Assembly (NCBI GenBank): GCA_934385225.1
Contig: CAKRPQ010000009.1
Span: 1 to 37,407 of the forward strand
Direction of reading: 5' to 3'
From: an uncultured Eubacteriales bacterium
GTDB taxonomy: Bacteria > Bacillota > Clostridia > Oscillospirales > CAG-272
Length of the DNA stretch: 37,407 bases
The position numbers were made by a program, and so were the translations under genes. A model generated the notes under the pieces. That model was not told the origin of the DNA, did no database searches, and saw only the letters and a program-made list of their open reading frames with translations. Shown one piece after another: positions 1-7,625 of the stretch. The stretch's first letter is position 1. Each line of letters begins with the position of its first letter.

Positions 1-1
1 T

Positions 2-77
2 GCGGATTTAGCTCATTTGGTAGAGCGCGACCTTGCCAAGGTCGAGGTGGCGGGTTCGAGCCCCGTAATCCGCTCCA
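2..77 (+). tRNA. tRNA-Gly (anticodon GCC)
   Basis: A full cloverleaf is visible. The acceptor stem GCGGATT (2-8) pairs with AATCCGC (67-73), followed by discriminator T and an encoded CCA (75-77). The anticodon arm GACCT-TGCCA-AGGTC puts GCC at 35-37, which reads GGC/GGU glycine codons. The T arm contains GGTTCGAGCC. It is the first gene of a two-tRNA transcript with tRNA-Cys 32 nt downstream. Any promoter lies left of the window. Confidence 0.97.
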
Positions 78-86
78 TAAAAAACG

Positions 87-106
87 TCCGACGGAAGACC
101 GTCGGA
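87..106 (+). other. Perfect hairpin in the tRNA spacer
   Basis: TCCGACGG (87-94), loop AAGA, CCGTCGGA (99-106) form an 8-bp perfect stem between the two tRNAs. It is not followed by a T run, so it is unlikely to terminate transcription. It may guide processing of the dicistronic tRNA precursor, which is inference. Confidence 0.6.
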
Positions 107-109
107 TTC

Positions 110-183
110 GGCGCCTTAGCCAAGCGGTAAGGCACGGGTCTGCAACACCCTTATCTCCGGTCCGATTCCGGAAGGCGCCTCCA
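110..183 (+). tRNA. tRNA-Cys (anticodon GCA)
   Basis: The acceptor stem GGCGCCT (110-116) pairs with AGGCGCC (173-179), with T discriminator and an encoded CCA (181-183). The anticodon loop CTGCAAC gives GCA at 142-144. The T arm has GGTCCGATTCC. It is cotranscribed with the upstream tRNA-Gly and closed by the terminator at 209-245. A restriction-modification cassette begins just behind it. Confidence 0.97.
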
Positions 184-208
184 AGTGTTCTGGTCTTAAA
201 CCGGGGCG

Positions 209-245
209 AAAAGTCCGGAAACTGCAATGGTTTTCGGACTTTTTG
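209..245 (+). terminator. Rho-independent terminator of the tRNA pair
   Basis: The arm AAAAGTCCG (209-217) pairs with CGGACTTTT from 235, and an inner GAAAC/GGTTTT extension makes a stem of about 14 bp closed by a 7-nt loop. It ends in TTTTT. It separates the tRNAs from the methyltransferase gene. Confidence 0.85.
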
Positions 246-296
246 TCGTATTTTGAAAAATCGAAAAATGTGAATGAATATAAGAAGGAGGTTGAA

Positions 297-1763
297 ATGG
301 GTAAAAAAATCGACGTACAACGTGATGTTGAATTATCCGACGCAAAAACAAAAGGACAAATATATACGCCCGACTACCTTGTCAGTATTATTCTGGATCA
401 AAGCGGATATACGATCGGCAATATAAGTAAACATCATATTATGGAAAACAGTTGCGGCAACGGACAATTTCTTGTTCAAATTGTTGATAGGTACTGTAAA
501 GATTTTTTATATAATTCTTCCGATAAAGACATTTTAGCTTCTGAACTCGAGACATATATTCACGCAATAGAAATTGATAATGATGAGTTGCTTGTTTGCA
601 GGGAAAGGTGTTCATTAATAGCTGAATCATATGGCATTGCAAGAAATATTCGTTGGGATTTTATTAGCGGAAATTCGCTGAATATTAAAGATTTTGACGG
701 AAGAATGGATTATGTTATTGGAAATCCGCCATATGTACGCATACATAATTTGTCGGATAATTTTGATGCTGTGAAATCCTCGCTGTTTGGCAATAGCGGA
801 ATGACAGACCTCTTTATTGCTTTTTATGAAATCGGGATACGTATGCTTAATAAAAACGGAACGCTGTGCTATATTACTCCGTCTTCTTTTTTTACAAGTA
901 TAGCGGGCTCAAATATGCGAACTTTTTTGGTTGATAACGAAATGATTAAGAGCGTTTGTGATTTGAAGCATTTTCAACCTTTTGATGCAATAACATATAC
1001 AACAATAATATGCTTAAAGAATGGAGTTCCGACAGACAAAATTGATTATTATGAATTTGATGAGAATCGACTGAAACCTATATTTATAGAAAAACTGGAA
1101 ATAAGTGATTTTTACATTAACGGATTGTTTTATTTTTCATCTAAGGAAAAACTTCTTTTTTTGAAGAAAATTTTTTTTAGTATGCTCACAGCAGACATCA
1201 AAGTAAAAAACGGGTATGCCACATTGGCAGATAATGTATTTGTCGGAGATTTTTTGTTTGGGTCGAAATATATTATACCTGTTGTAAAAGCATCAAGGGG
1301 ACAGTTGTCAAAAATCATTTTCCCATATGACAAAAACGGAAAATTAATAAGTGAAGAAGTATTGAAGAATGAAACAGATTTGTATTCCTATTTAACCGAA
1401 AACAAAAATAGGTTAAAAAAAAGGTCGAATGAAAATTCTTCCGATGATTACTGGTTCGCGTTCGGAAGAAGTCAGGGAATCAACGATACTTTTACAGATA
1501 AAATAGCTATAAGTTCATTAATAAGAAATTCTTTTGATTTGAAAACCACTTTTGCACCTGCTGGAACAGGGGTATACGGAGGTCTGTATGTTGTGAGTGG
1601 GAGCATTCCGATGGAGAAGATTTGTTCGGTTTTGAAAAACGAGGAGTTTGGAAATTATATATCTTTGCTCGGAAAATATAAAAGCGGCGGATATTACACG
1701 TTTTCATCAAAAGATGTCAAACGTTATCTGGACTATAAATTAGGAGTAGAATCAGGAGGGTAA
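297..1763 (+). CDS. Type II N6-adenine DNA methyltransferase
   Basis: Predicted to methylate adenine N6 in the recognition site of its partner endonuclease, using S-adenosylmethionine. The 488-aa protein has a motif X-like KGQIYTP (residues 20-26), an AdoMet-binding motif I ENSCGNGQFL (50-59) and the catalytic motif IV NPPY (143-146). The order X-I-IV, with a long C-terminal recognition region, is that of gamma-class (TaqI/Eco57I-like) enzymes. A longer frame opens at a TTG at 243, but AAGGAGG at 286-292 sits just before the ATG at 297, so I place the start there. The endonuclease gene follows after 6 nt. Base composition is clearly AT-richer than in the genes to the right, which suggests transfer. 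I see no strong promoter between the tRNA terminator and the start. The recognition sequence cannot be read from the protein. Confidence 0.88.
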   Translation: MGKKIDVQRDVELSDAKTKGQIYTPDYLVSIILDQSGYTIGNISKHHIMENSCGNGQFLVQIVDRYCKDFLYNSSDKDILASELETYIHAIEIDNDELLVCRERCSLIAESYGIARNIRWDFISGNSLNIKDFDGRMDYVIGNPPYVRIHNLSDNFDAVKSSLFGNSGMTDLFIAFYEIGIRMLNKNGTLCYITPSSFFTSIAGSNMRTFLVDNEMIKSVCDLKHFQPFDAITYTTIICLKNGVPTDKIDYYEFDENRLKPIFIEKLEISDFYINGLFYFSSKEKLLFLKKIFFSMLTADIKVKNGYATLADNVFVGDFLFGSKYIIPVVKASRGQLSKIIFPYDKNGKLISEEVLKNETDLYSYLTENKNRLKKRSNENSSDDYWFAFGRSQGINDTFTDKIAISSLIRNSFDLKTTFAPAGTGVYGGLYVVSGSIPMEKICSVLKNEEFGNYISLLGKYKSGGYYTFSSKDVKRYLDYKLGVESGG

Positions 1764-1769
1764 ATTATA

Positions 1770-2501
1770 ATGGATAACGTGCAATTTCTAGATGTAATTC
1801 GAAATTCCTTCAAGACATATTTGGAAGTAGGAACTTCTCGAAGCACAAAAAAATTAAAAACTTTACATGGGCACATAGCTGAGGATTTGAAAAATTTTTT
1901 GGGCGAAGAATATTCTATAAAATCACAAGGATACGGAAACGACAAGGAAGGTGCTATTGAAGGAAGGTATTATCCTAAAAATGTTGATATATTAATATCA
2001 TTTAACGGCAAGCCGATAGCGGGGTATGCTGTAAAATTTGTTATGAGAAATTATTCTCAGAACAGTAATAACTATTTTGAAAATATGCTCGGGGAAACAG
2101 CAAATATCAGATCAAATGCAATTCCTTACTTTCAGGTATTTATTATATTTGATAAAGTGCCGTATTACAAAAGAGGAGGGGAGTTTTCCAAATATGACGT
2201 TATCACGGAGCATAACCTCGATAAATATATTAAACTGTCAAATGACAATCCCGATATGTTTTTTCACACTCCCGATAAAACTCTTGTTGTTCTTTTGCAT
2301 TTGAAAGAGAAAGCGCCCGCATATAAATTTCTCAATGAAGATGATTATTCAATGTACTATCGGAAAATCATTGATGATGCTGATTCCGTTTCATATTCTA
2401 CTGCTATAAAAGATACGTTTGGCGATTCTGTTATTTTGAATAATTATGAGGATTTTATTAAACGCACTTGCTGTTTAATAATCGGAAAACAAAAGAAATA
2501 A
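1770..2501 (+). CDS. Type II restriction endonuclease, PD-(D/E)XK-like
   Basis: A 243-aa protein directly behind the methyltransferase and the presumed partner nuclease that cuts unmethylated sites. The start has AGGAGGG upstream. The likely active site is D73 (PKNVDILI), K89 (GYAVKFV) and one of two acidic residues downstream, E104 or E109 (YFENMLGE). The position before K89 that is usually Glu/Asp is Ala87. The acidic ligand may therefore come from the following helix, as known for Cfr10I/NgoMIV-type nucleases; applying that here is inference. The stretch around NYSQNSNNYFENMLGETAN looks like a conserved signature of a type II endonuclease family, but I cannot name the isoschizomer group. 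AT-rich like its partner. It is the last gene of the cassette. Confidence 0.78.
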   Translation: MDNVQFLDVIRNSFKTYLEVGTSRSTKKLKTLHGHIAEDLKNFLGEEYSIKSQGYGNDKEGAIEGRYYPKNVDILISFNGKPIAGYAVKFVMRNYSQNSNNYFENMLGETANIRSNAIPYFQVFIIFDKVPYYKRGGEFSKYDVITEHNLDKYIKLSNDNPDMFFHTPDKTLVVLLHLKEKAPAYKFLNEDDYSMYYRKIIDDADSVSYSTAIKDTFGDSVILNNYEDFIKRTCCLIIGKQKK

Positions 2502-2666
2502 ATTTATGTATTAAAAATTTTAACAGGAATTTTTAATTGATACTCTGACACTTTAATTATTTTTCAGGCACAAAAATTCATTGTATTTTCACCTTTTCGG
2601 CAATGCCAAATGCGTATGTGAAGCCGCGTCTCAAAATCAAAAAACAAGTTCGCTTGAAAACATCTC

Positions 2667-2697
2667 AGCCTGCCCGCCCGTCGGGCAGGCTGTTTTT
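2667..2697 (+). terminator. Rho-independent terminator
   Basis: AGCCTGCCCG (2667-2676), loop CCCGT, CGGGCAGGCT (2682-2691), then GTTTTTT. The 10-bp GC-rich stem insulates the restriction cassette from the lipoprotein promoter. Confidence 0.88.
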
Positions 2698-2718
2698 TCG
2701 TTTTTTTGTGCAGACATA

Positions 2719-2747
2719 TTGACAGATATTAAAAAATATGGTATTAT
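2719..2747 (+). promoter_or_regulatory. SigA promoter of the lipoprotein gene
   Basis: TTGACA (2719-2724), 17-nt spacer, TATTAT (2742-2747). Predicted start about 2754, giving a leader of about 80 nt. Confidence 0.8.
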
Positions 2748-2832
2748 ATAGTCAGACGGGTAGTGATATTCTACAAAAATACCCGTCCGAATTTCAAAAA
2801 AAGTCTGTAAACGAAAGGAAGCGTAAGGAAAA

Positions 2833-3564
2833 ATGAAAAAAGCTCTGTCTGTCGTATTGGTATTCGTGACTGTGTTCATACTGCTTTCGGTTTTGCCGTC
2901 CTGTTCCGATAAGGAAAAAGCCGAACCGCCGAAGTTCGATATTCTTGAAAGCGACGTAACGCTTGACGTGGATAAAGTCTCGCTTGAATCTCTGCGCGAC
3001 TTTTCGGATGTGACTATTGAACGTACACGCATGGATCGTGACGGGAACGAGATAAAGGAGACATACAATTCCGACAATTTGAGATTTTTCTGCCGTTCCG
3101 TTGTCGTCACCGAGGATGCGATATTCAGATTTTATGAAGTACTTTTTATGGCTGATAGCAGCTTTGGCGATGAAGGATATAGCCCTGTGGTTATCGGCAG
3201 TTTTGCGGAGTGCTATATTCCGAAATACAAAATCAAGGATCTGACCTTGTCCGGTGACGGCGTTGAAATCGAACGCGCATACCGTAGCAAGTGTGCCGCC
3301 ATCGACACGATTGCAAAGCTGCACCACGAGGCACTGAAAAAGAACGTAAAACCGAGCGGTGACGGTTGTTACTCATACATCTACTGCATCGACGGCGTGC
3401 CGAATAATCCGAGCGCAAACGATGACAACACGGGCTGCTACGAATTTTTCGAAAACGGCTATCCGATAACGAAAACGAAGGAAGAATACGACCAAAGCAT
3501 AACGTCGCTTGCTTATCTTATCTGGTTTAACCGCGGAAGCGATATTTCTATTTTCGAAAACTAA
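2833..3564 (+). CDS. Lipoprotein of unknown function
   Basis: A 243-aa protein with a lipoprotein signal peptide: Lys-Lys start, a hydrophobic stretch (about 5-20) and lipobox LPSC. The mature protein is probably anchored at the outer face of the membrane. The rest is soluble and rich in charged residues; I recognise no domain. Near the C-terminus it has Gly/Tyr/Asp-rich segments (SGDGCYSYIYCIDG). It has its own promoter and a ribosome site (AAGGAA), and is closed by a shared terminator, so it is monocistronic. The stop codon lies inside a short AAAACT repeat that merges into the terminator. Confidence 0.8.
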   Translation: MKKALSVVLVFVTVFILLSVLPSCSDKEKAEPPKFDILESDVTLDVDKVSLESLRDFSDVTIERTRMDRDGNEIKETYNSDNLRFFCRSVVVTEDAIFRFYEVLFMADSSFGDEGYSPVVIGSFAECYIPKYKIKDLTLSGDGVEIERAYRSKCAAIDTIAKLHHEALKKNVKPSGDGCYSYIYCIDGVPNNPSANDDNTGCYEFFENGYPITKTKEEYDQSITSLAYLIWFNRGSDISIFEN

Positions 3565-3584
3565 AACTAAAACTAAAACTAAAA
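3557..3584 (+). repeat. AAAACT hexanucleotide repeat
   Basis: Four tandem AAAACT units start at 3557 and a partial fifth follows. The array contains the lipoprotein stop codon (TAA 3562-3564) and the last unit forms the left arm of the following terminator. The copy number may vary between strains by slippage. Confidence 0.85.
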
Positions 3585-3615
3585 CGGACGGCAAAGACCG
3601 TCCGTTTTAGTTTTT
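3575..3615. terminator. Bidirectional terminator between convergent genes
   Basis: A 17-bp perfect stem (3575-3591 with 3598-3614, core CGGACGG/CCGTCCG), loop CAAAGA, with A-rich left and T-rich right flanks. It can stop the plus-strand lipoprotein transcript and the minus-strand operon. The minus-strand ECF gene stop codon overlaps its edge. Confidence 0.9.
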
Positions 3616-4324
3616 ACTTAAAAAACGCCTTGATCGCGCCGTAATTTTTCGCGAAGAGGACGAGAAGCAGAACTGCCAAAGCGAGAACGACGGCGGAAAT
3701 TATTATCTGCTTTTTCGTCGCGGTCAGCTTGACCTCTATCGGGCAAAGTCCGAGTTTTTTGAGCCACGGGAGCATCGCGCGAAAAAACGCCCAGATTATA
3801 AACGCTTCAAGCGGAAGCATTACGGCGTTTTTGACGCCAGAAATTGCGAAATTGAACATATAATCGGGGTTGTAAAGCACCGTTCTCCATATCGAGCCGA
3901 TAACGACGTTCACAAACAGGTCTATCGTCATTTTCGAGAGGAAAATACGCGAGAACGAGAGCCTGCTGCGGTAGAGGAACAGCGCGTAGATGAGCGAACC
4001 GAGTACCGCCGAGAGCGTGTAGCCGGGGTAGAACGGATATCCGCTGCCGAGGTTGCCTATGATGTCGGAGATTATCGCGCTCGGAATAGCCATCAGAGGT
4101 CCTGTCAGAAAAGAGCGGAGCGAAACGGCGATATATGAGAACGAAAGCTGCACGGAAGGGGTCATTATCGGAATACTGAGCTTGCCTATCGCAATCGAAA
4201 GCGCGGTCAGAAGCGCCGTTATCACAAGGCTTCGCACGTTTCCGAATTCGCGTGCCGCCGCGCGCCAGTAGCCTGCGCAGAACGGGGAGGCGTAGATTTC
4301 GGTGTCGTTTGGTCTGTTTTTCAT
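3614..4324 (-). CDS. ECF transporter substrate-binding (S) component, folate-type
   Basis: A 236-aa membrane protein that would capture a vitamin-type substrate for an energy-coupling-factor transporter. The pattern matches the FolT-type S family: a hydrophobic first helix with ALLTALSIAIG, then SIPIMTPSVQLSFSYIAV, a GPLMAIPSAIISDIIG segment, and the signature YPFYPGYTLSAVLGSLIYAL. About six membrane segments are visible. Ribosome site AAAGGAAA lies before the ATG. It is the last gene of a three-gene minus-strand operon, 5 nt after the gene at 4330. No EcfA or EcfT genes are in the window, so it would use a shared module encoded elsewhere (group II ECF, established). Folate as substrate is a family-level assignment. 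Confidence 0.82.
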   Translation of the reverse strand: MKNRPNDTEIYASPFCAGYWRAAAREFGNVRSLVITALLTALSIAIGKLSIPIMTPSVQLSFSYIAVSLRSFLTGPLMAIPSAIISDIIGNLGSGYPFYPGYTLSAVLGSLIYALFLYRSRLSFSRIFLSKMTIDLFVNVVIGSIWRTVLYNPDYMFNFAISGVKNAVMLPLEAFIIWAFFRAMLPWLKKLGLCPIEVKLTATKKQIIISAVVLALAVLLLVLFAKNYGAIKAFFK

Positions 4325-4329
4325 CGTTT

Positions 4330-5964
4330 TTATTTCCTTTCACTCTGAGCGTCGCTTGCGTTTGCCGTATCCGAGGCGCTGTCGGTACTTATGTCGCAGA
4401 CAAGATAAGAACCGCCGTCCTTTACAGCCGTTATTCCGAGCGTTCCGACGTAGTTTTTTTCGGTGCCGAAAATACGCAGTTTCACGTCAAATTCGATATC
4501 GCAGGTGAAGGCATTACCGCCGAGCCGAATGAAATTCGTGACGTCAAGCCTGTTTATCCTGTATGTCGCTTTGTTTACGAACATAAATGCAATCTTTGTG
4601 CTTTTGATGCGCTTGTAGCCTTCGCTTCCGTTTTTCATGACGGCGAGAAGCTCTTCGAGGTTTTTGTCAATGCCCTCCGCGCCGTTTATTGCGTACTTGA
4701 AATAGCGGCGGGAGAAGTCCTCCGCAAAATTCTTTTCCGCCTCCGTCGGGCTTACGCTCTCGCCGTAAAATTCGGCGTGCAGATTTCTGCCGTTTTCCGC
4801 CGTATAGCAGACGTGAAGTTCTTTTCCGTTCATTTCGGCGGTGATTTCGGGGCGGCAGAGAAGTCCCGTTACGCTGTAAAGAACGCCGTCTGCCATATCT
4901 TTTATGTACTTTGAGGACGCCGAAAGACCGTCAAAAGAGCTGCCGCCGCGCGCGTATTCGCCCGATACATTGATGCCGTTTATGCGCAGAACCGCGCCCT
5001 CCGGGATAACAGACGTCAGAGCATACATCGAGTCGTCGCCGTAGAGGAATACGAGATCGCCGCTTTCGGTTTCCTTTGCCGCAAGCTGTTTTCCGCCCGT
5101 CGTCACCGAAATTTCGGGCATTTTCTGCCCGCGGTAAACAGTATATGTGAGCATTCTCGGCAGTTTTTCGGGAATGTTCTTTTCAAATTCCGAAACGGAG
5201 GAAAGAATGTCGCCTTTCTCCGCTTTTTTTGCGGTCGGCTCTGTGCCGTCAAGCAGCAGCTTTGCGTCCGACGGGAGAGTTACGCGCACGCTTGCACTCT
5301 CCGAGGCGAAAAAGTCCGCCGTGCCGTCAGACACGCCCGCAAGAACTTCACCGCCGCACTCAAATTGCGGTACGGTGTAAAGACCGCTTATTTTGTAGAT
5401 GTCGCATTTTACGTCGCGACCCGTCACGGCTTTTCCGTTATATGCCGCGTCCTTTTCCGTTATAAAACCGCCCTCGACGGGCTTTCCGTTCGCTTTTAAC
5501 GCCTTGCCCGCGGGAACGCATACCGAGTAGTCGTAGGCTCTTCCGAGTGCTTCGGGGTAAACGGTTCTCTCGCCTACCTCCCATTTTGAAAGACCGAACA
5601 ACGCCTTTTTCTCCGAGCGCACGAGCGAAAATTTGCCGACGTCGCCGAGAGAGCTGATTATTCTGTAAACGGGCGCGTTCTGTGTTGACTCTTTAACGAG
5701 TTTTGACGTTTTGAAGTCACCAGAAAGTGCTTCGGACGAGGAAATTATATCCTCTGCACTCTCAAAAGAGATTCCGCCGAGCGCGTTTTCGACAAGCGGC
5801 GCGATACTGCCGTCATTTAGCTCGCTAATGTATTTTTTCGCCGCTTTTTCGGGCAGATTTTTTTCGTATGTGTCAAGGAAGAGCGCGAGAACGCCTATCG
5901 CCGCCGCGATGAGCAGAGCAAGCGACGCGGAGTAGATAATAAGAGCTTTTTTGAACTTTGTCAT
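4330..5964 (-). CDS. Membrane-anchored extracytoplasmic protein, unknown function
   Basis: A 544-aa protein with one N-terminal membrane anchor (about residues 7-31) after a short basic cytoplasmic tail; the rest should face outwards. I recognise no catalytic domain. The body is acidic and Ser/Gly-rich, and the C-terminal third (about 410-520) resembles a compact NTF2-like or lipoprotein-type fold in its alternation, which is weak inference. GGAGG stands before the ATG. It lies 12 nt behind the phosphodiester glycosidase gene and 5 nt before the ECF S gene, so all three are probably cotranscribed. A partner of the surface glycosidase is plausible but unproven. Confidence 0.72.
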   Translation of the reverse strand: MTKFKKALIIYSASLALLIAAAIGVLALFLDTYEKNLPEKAAKKYISELNDGSIAPLVENALGGISFESAEDIISSSEALSGDFKTSKLVKESTQNAPVYRIISSLGDVGKFSLVRSEKKALFGLSKWEVGERTVYPEALGRAYDYSVCVPAGKALKANGKPVEGGFITEKDAAYNGKAVTGRDVKCDIYKISGLYTVPQFECGGEVLAGVSDGTADFFASESASVRVTLPSDAKLLLDGTEPTAKKAEKGDILSSVSEFEKNIPEKLPRMLTYTVYRGQKMPEISVTTGGKQLAAKETESGDLVFLYGDDSMYALTSVIPEGAVLRINGINVSGEYARGGSSFDGLSASSKYIKDMADGVLYSVTGLLCRPEITAEMNGKELHVCYTAENGRNLHAEFYGESVSPTEAEKNFAEDFSRRYFKYAINGAEGIDKNLEELLAVMKNGSEGYKRIKSTKIAFMFVNKATYRINRLDVTNFIRLGGNAFTCDIEFDVKLRIFGTEKNYVGTLGITAVKDGGSYLVCDISTDSASDTANASDAQSERK

Positions 5965-5976
5965 GTGCGCCTCCGC

Positions 5977-7050
5977 TTACTTTACAAGAATAGTCGAGGC
6001 AAGTATGCGCTCGCCGCCGTAGATATACGAGCTGGTATTGAGGTATTCGCCCTCGTACTTCATAAGAGAGGACGAGCCGCCGTCAAGGTTGCTTGCGTTC
6101 ACGGCACCGTGAGAGAGCATTATTTCTACAAGGTCGTCGAGCGTTGCGCCGAGACTGTCGATCTGCCTGCCGTTCACAACGAGCAGTAGAATTGCGCCGT
6201 CCTCGCGCTGACCTATCGCCGTTCTCGGATTTATGCCGCCGCCGAGCGATTTTCCCGCGTTGCACGGTTCGCCGTTGATTATGAGCGCGGGACCGTAGCT
6301 GACGGCGTATTTAAGGCCTGTTTTCATCGCCTTTTCGGGCGTCATACGACCGACGTAGAGAATGCCGTCGCCATCAAGCCCCGCGAGGCTGTACGATTTG
6401 CCGTCCTCGCCCCAGAGAAGCTCGCCGTCGCTTATGACTATGCCGTCGGGGATACCGCCCGTTCCCGTGCCGTTCGGATCGACGAAGCCGCCCGCGTTCG
6501 TGCCTCCGACAGCACCGTATTTCTCTATCATTTTCGAGAGCGAAAGCCCCGAACACCCTTCGCCGTAGCCGTTCGGTACGCCGACTATAACGCGCGTCGG
6601 GTCGCTTATTATCATCATTTTGCCGTTGTATGTAGAGCCCGAAACGTCGACTATTTCTATGCCTGTCTCGTTCTTTGCGCCGCTTTCATCGCTGTCAGTG
6701 CCTCCGCCGATAACATCTTCTTCGTCGCCCTTTTCGCCCTTTTCCTTTTTTTCGGGCAGTTTTATGAGCGAAATATCAACCTCGCTGTCGCTTTCCTTTG
6801 CGCCGTCGGCACGGAGCTTTGCGATCTCGTCCGCACTCATGTACCAGTCGGCGAGAAAACCGCCCGCGCTCGTTTCTTTGAGCGACAAAACGAAAAGACG
6901 ACCCGCGGAGGGTGAGGGACCTTTTACTATGACGAACATGGCAAAGTACAGTCCCGCGACGAGGAGCAGGACAGTCATACCGAGGAACGCAAGCACCCGC
7001 AGAGCCGTTTTGCCGATGCGCGCGGGCAGATTTCGGGTTTTATCTTTCAT
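5977..7050 (-). CDS. Phosphodiester glycosidase family protein (NAGPA domain)
   Basis: A 357-aa exported or anchored protein with a hydrophobic segment (about residues 20-46), a low-complexity charged linker (Lys/Glu/Asp/Gly), then the phosphodiester glycosidase domain. The domain is recognised by GYGEGCSGLSLSKMIEKYGA, NAGGF, a PDGIVISDGEL segment, NPRTAIGQREDGAILLLVVNGR and the C-terminal ASNLDGGSSS. Members split sugar-1-phosphodiester bonds, as in the mammalian uncovering enzyme; bacterial relatives are thought to act on the envelope or teichoic-type polymers. An ATG 15 nt further upstream is possible, but GGAG sits 6 nt before the ATG at 7050. First gene of the operon, with promoter 7085-7113. 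Confidence 0.85.
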   Translation of the reverse strand: MKDKTRNLPARIGKTALRVLAFLGMTVLLLVAGLYFAMFVIVKGPSPSAGRLFVLSLKETSAGGFLADWYMSADEIAKLRADGAKESDSEVDISLIKLPEKKEKGEKGDEEDVIGGGTDSDESGAKNETGIEIVDVSGSTYNGKMMIISDPTRVIVGVPNGYGEGCSGLSLSKMIEKYGAVGGTNAGGFVDPNGTGTGGIPDGIVISDGELLWGEDGKSYSLAGLDGDGILYVGRMTPEKAMKTGLKYAVSYGPALIINGEPCNAGKSLGGGINPRTAIGQREDGAILLLVVNGRQIDSLGATLDDLVEIMLSHGAVNASNLDGGSSSLMKYEGEYLNTSSYIYGGERILASTILVK

Positions 7051-7084
7051 GTTTACTCCATTCAAAACTTCATCATTATACTAT

Positions 7085-7113
7085 ATTCTACACTTTTTTT
7101 CGGTTTCTTTCAA
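7085..7113 (-). promoter_or_regulatory. SigA promoter of the glycosidase/ECF operon
   Basis: On the minus strand TTGAAA (7113-7108), 17-nt spacer, TAGAAT (7090-7085). The leader would be only about 30 nt, too short for a folate riboswitch. Confidence 0.65.
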
Positions 7114-7152
7114 TAGCATTTTAATTTTTTGTACGAATTTACGAAAAAAATA

Positions 7153-7181
7153 TTGCAAAAATGCGAAAAACCGTGTAAAAT
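7153..7181 (+). promoter_or_regulatory. SigA promoter of thioredoxin
   Basis: TTGCAA (7153-7158), 17 nt, TAAAAT (7176-7181). The transcript would have a leader of about 100 nt containing a hairpin CCGCGC/GCGCGG (7204-7222). A weaker second site, TTTACC-16-TATAAA (7233-7260), lies closer to the gene. Confidence 0.7.
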
Positions 7182-7289
7182 ATCAGGTGAAACGAGGAAC
7201 GTACCGCGCGAAAAAAGCGCGGACGCGAATTGTTTACCGCATTTTAATTCATACTATAAAAATCATAAAAAATTACGGAGGCAGAAGAA

Positions 7290-7592
7290 ATGATAAAAGA
7301 AATTTCGGGCAAAGAATTTGAGGCAACGGTAAATTCGCAAAACACAGTCGTAATCGACTTTTTTGCCACATGGTGCGGACCTTGCAAGGCGATGTCCCGC
7401 ATTGCCGAGAGCTATTCGGAGGAACACCCCGACGTCCTTTTCGCAAAAGTGGACGTTGACAAGAACCCCGAACTTGCAAAACGTTTCGGCGTTATGAGTA
7501 TTCCCACTCTCGTTTTTATGAAAAACGGGGAAGAGGATTCGCGTCACGTCGGCGTTATGGACGAGGACGAGCTTGACGAGGCTCTCGCATAA
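7290..7592 (+). CDS. trxA: Thioredoxin
   Basis: A 100-aa cytoplasmic thiol-disulfide reductase, the usual length. The active site WCGPC is at residues 28-32 followed by Lys33, and the cis-proline loop SIPTLVF is at 70-76 (P72). The protein is reduced by thioredoxin reductase, which is not in this window. GGAGG precedes the ATG. It has its own promoter and terminator and is divergent from the glycosidase operon. Confidence 0.97.
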   Translation: MIKEISGKEFEATVNSQNTVVIDFFATWCGPCKAMSRIAESYSEEHPDVLFAKVDVDKNPELAKRFGVMSIPTLVFMKNGEEDSRHVGVMDEDELDEALA

Positions 7593-7593
7593 T

Positions 7594-7624
7594 AAAAAAC
7601 GGACGGTTTACCGTCCGTTTTTTT
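7594..7624. terminator. Bidirectional terminator behind thioredoxin
   Basis: A 13-bp stem (7594-7606 with 7611-7623, core CGGACGG/CCGTCCG), loop TTTA, T-run on the right and A-run on the left. It shares its core with the terminator at 3575-3615. It also serves the minus-strand pseudogene. Confidence 0.9.
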
Positions 7625-7625
7625 A

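Larger units (their letters stand above)
2502..2832. other. Intergenic region behind the restriction cassette
   Basis: This 331-nt stretch has no credible gene. It holds a weak AT-only hairpin (TTAAAAATT 2511-2519 with AATTTTTAA 2528-2536), a strong GC-rich terminator (2667-2697), a SigA promoter (2719-2747) and the leader of the lipoprotein gene. Composition shifts from AT-rich to the window's usual level within it, so the right border of the acquired segment is probably here. Confidence 0.6.

Noticed and set aside
243..296. N-terminal extension of the methyltransferase from a TTG start
   Set aside because: The TTG lies in the T tract of the tRNA terminator without a ribosome site, whereas AAGGAGG precedes the ATG at 297.
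297..3564. A larger defence island
   Set aside because: Only the restriction pair is defence-related; the next gene is a lipoprotein behind a strong terminator and its own promoter.
3557..3584. CRISPR-like array
   Set aside because: Units are six bases with no spacers; no cas genes are present.
7051..7084. Folate (THF) riboswitch ahead of the ECF operon
   Set aside because: The predicted leader is only about 30 nt, too short for any known folate riboswitch.
7188..7289. Riboswitch in the thioredoxin leader
   Set aside because: Only one simple hairpin (7204-7222) is visible and no terminator or known riboswitch core; recorded only with the promoter.
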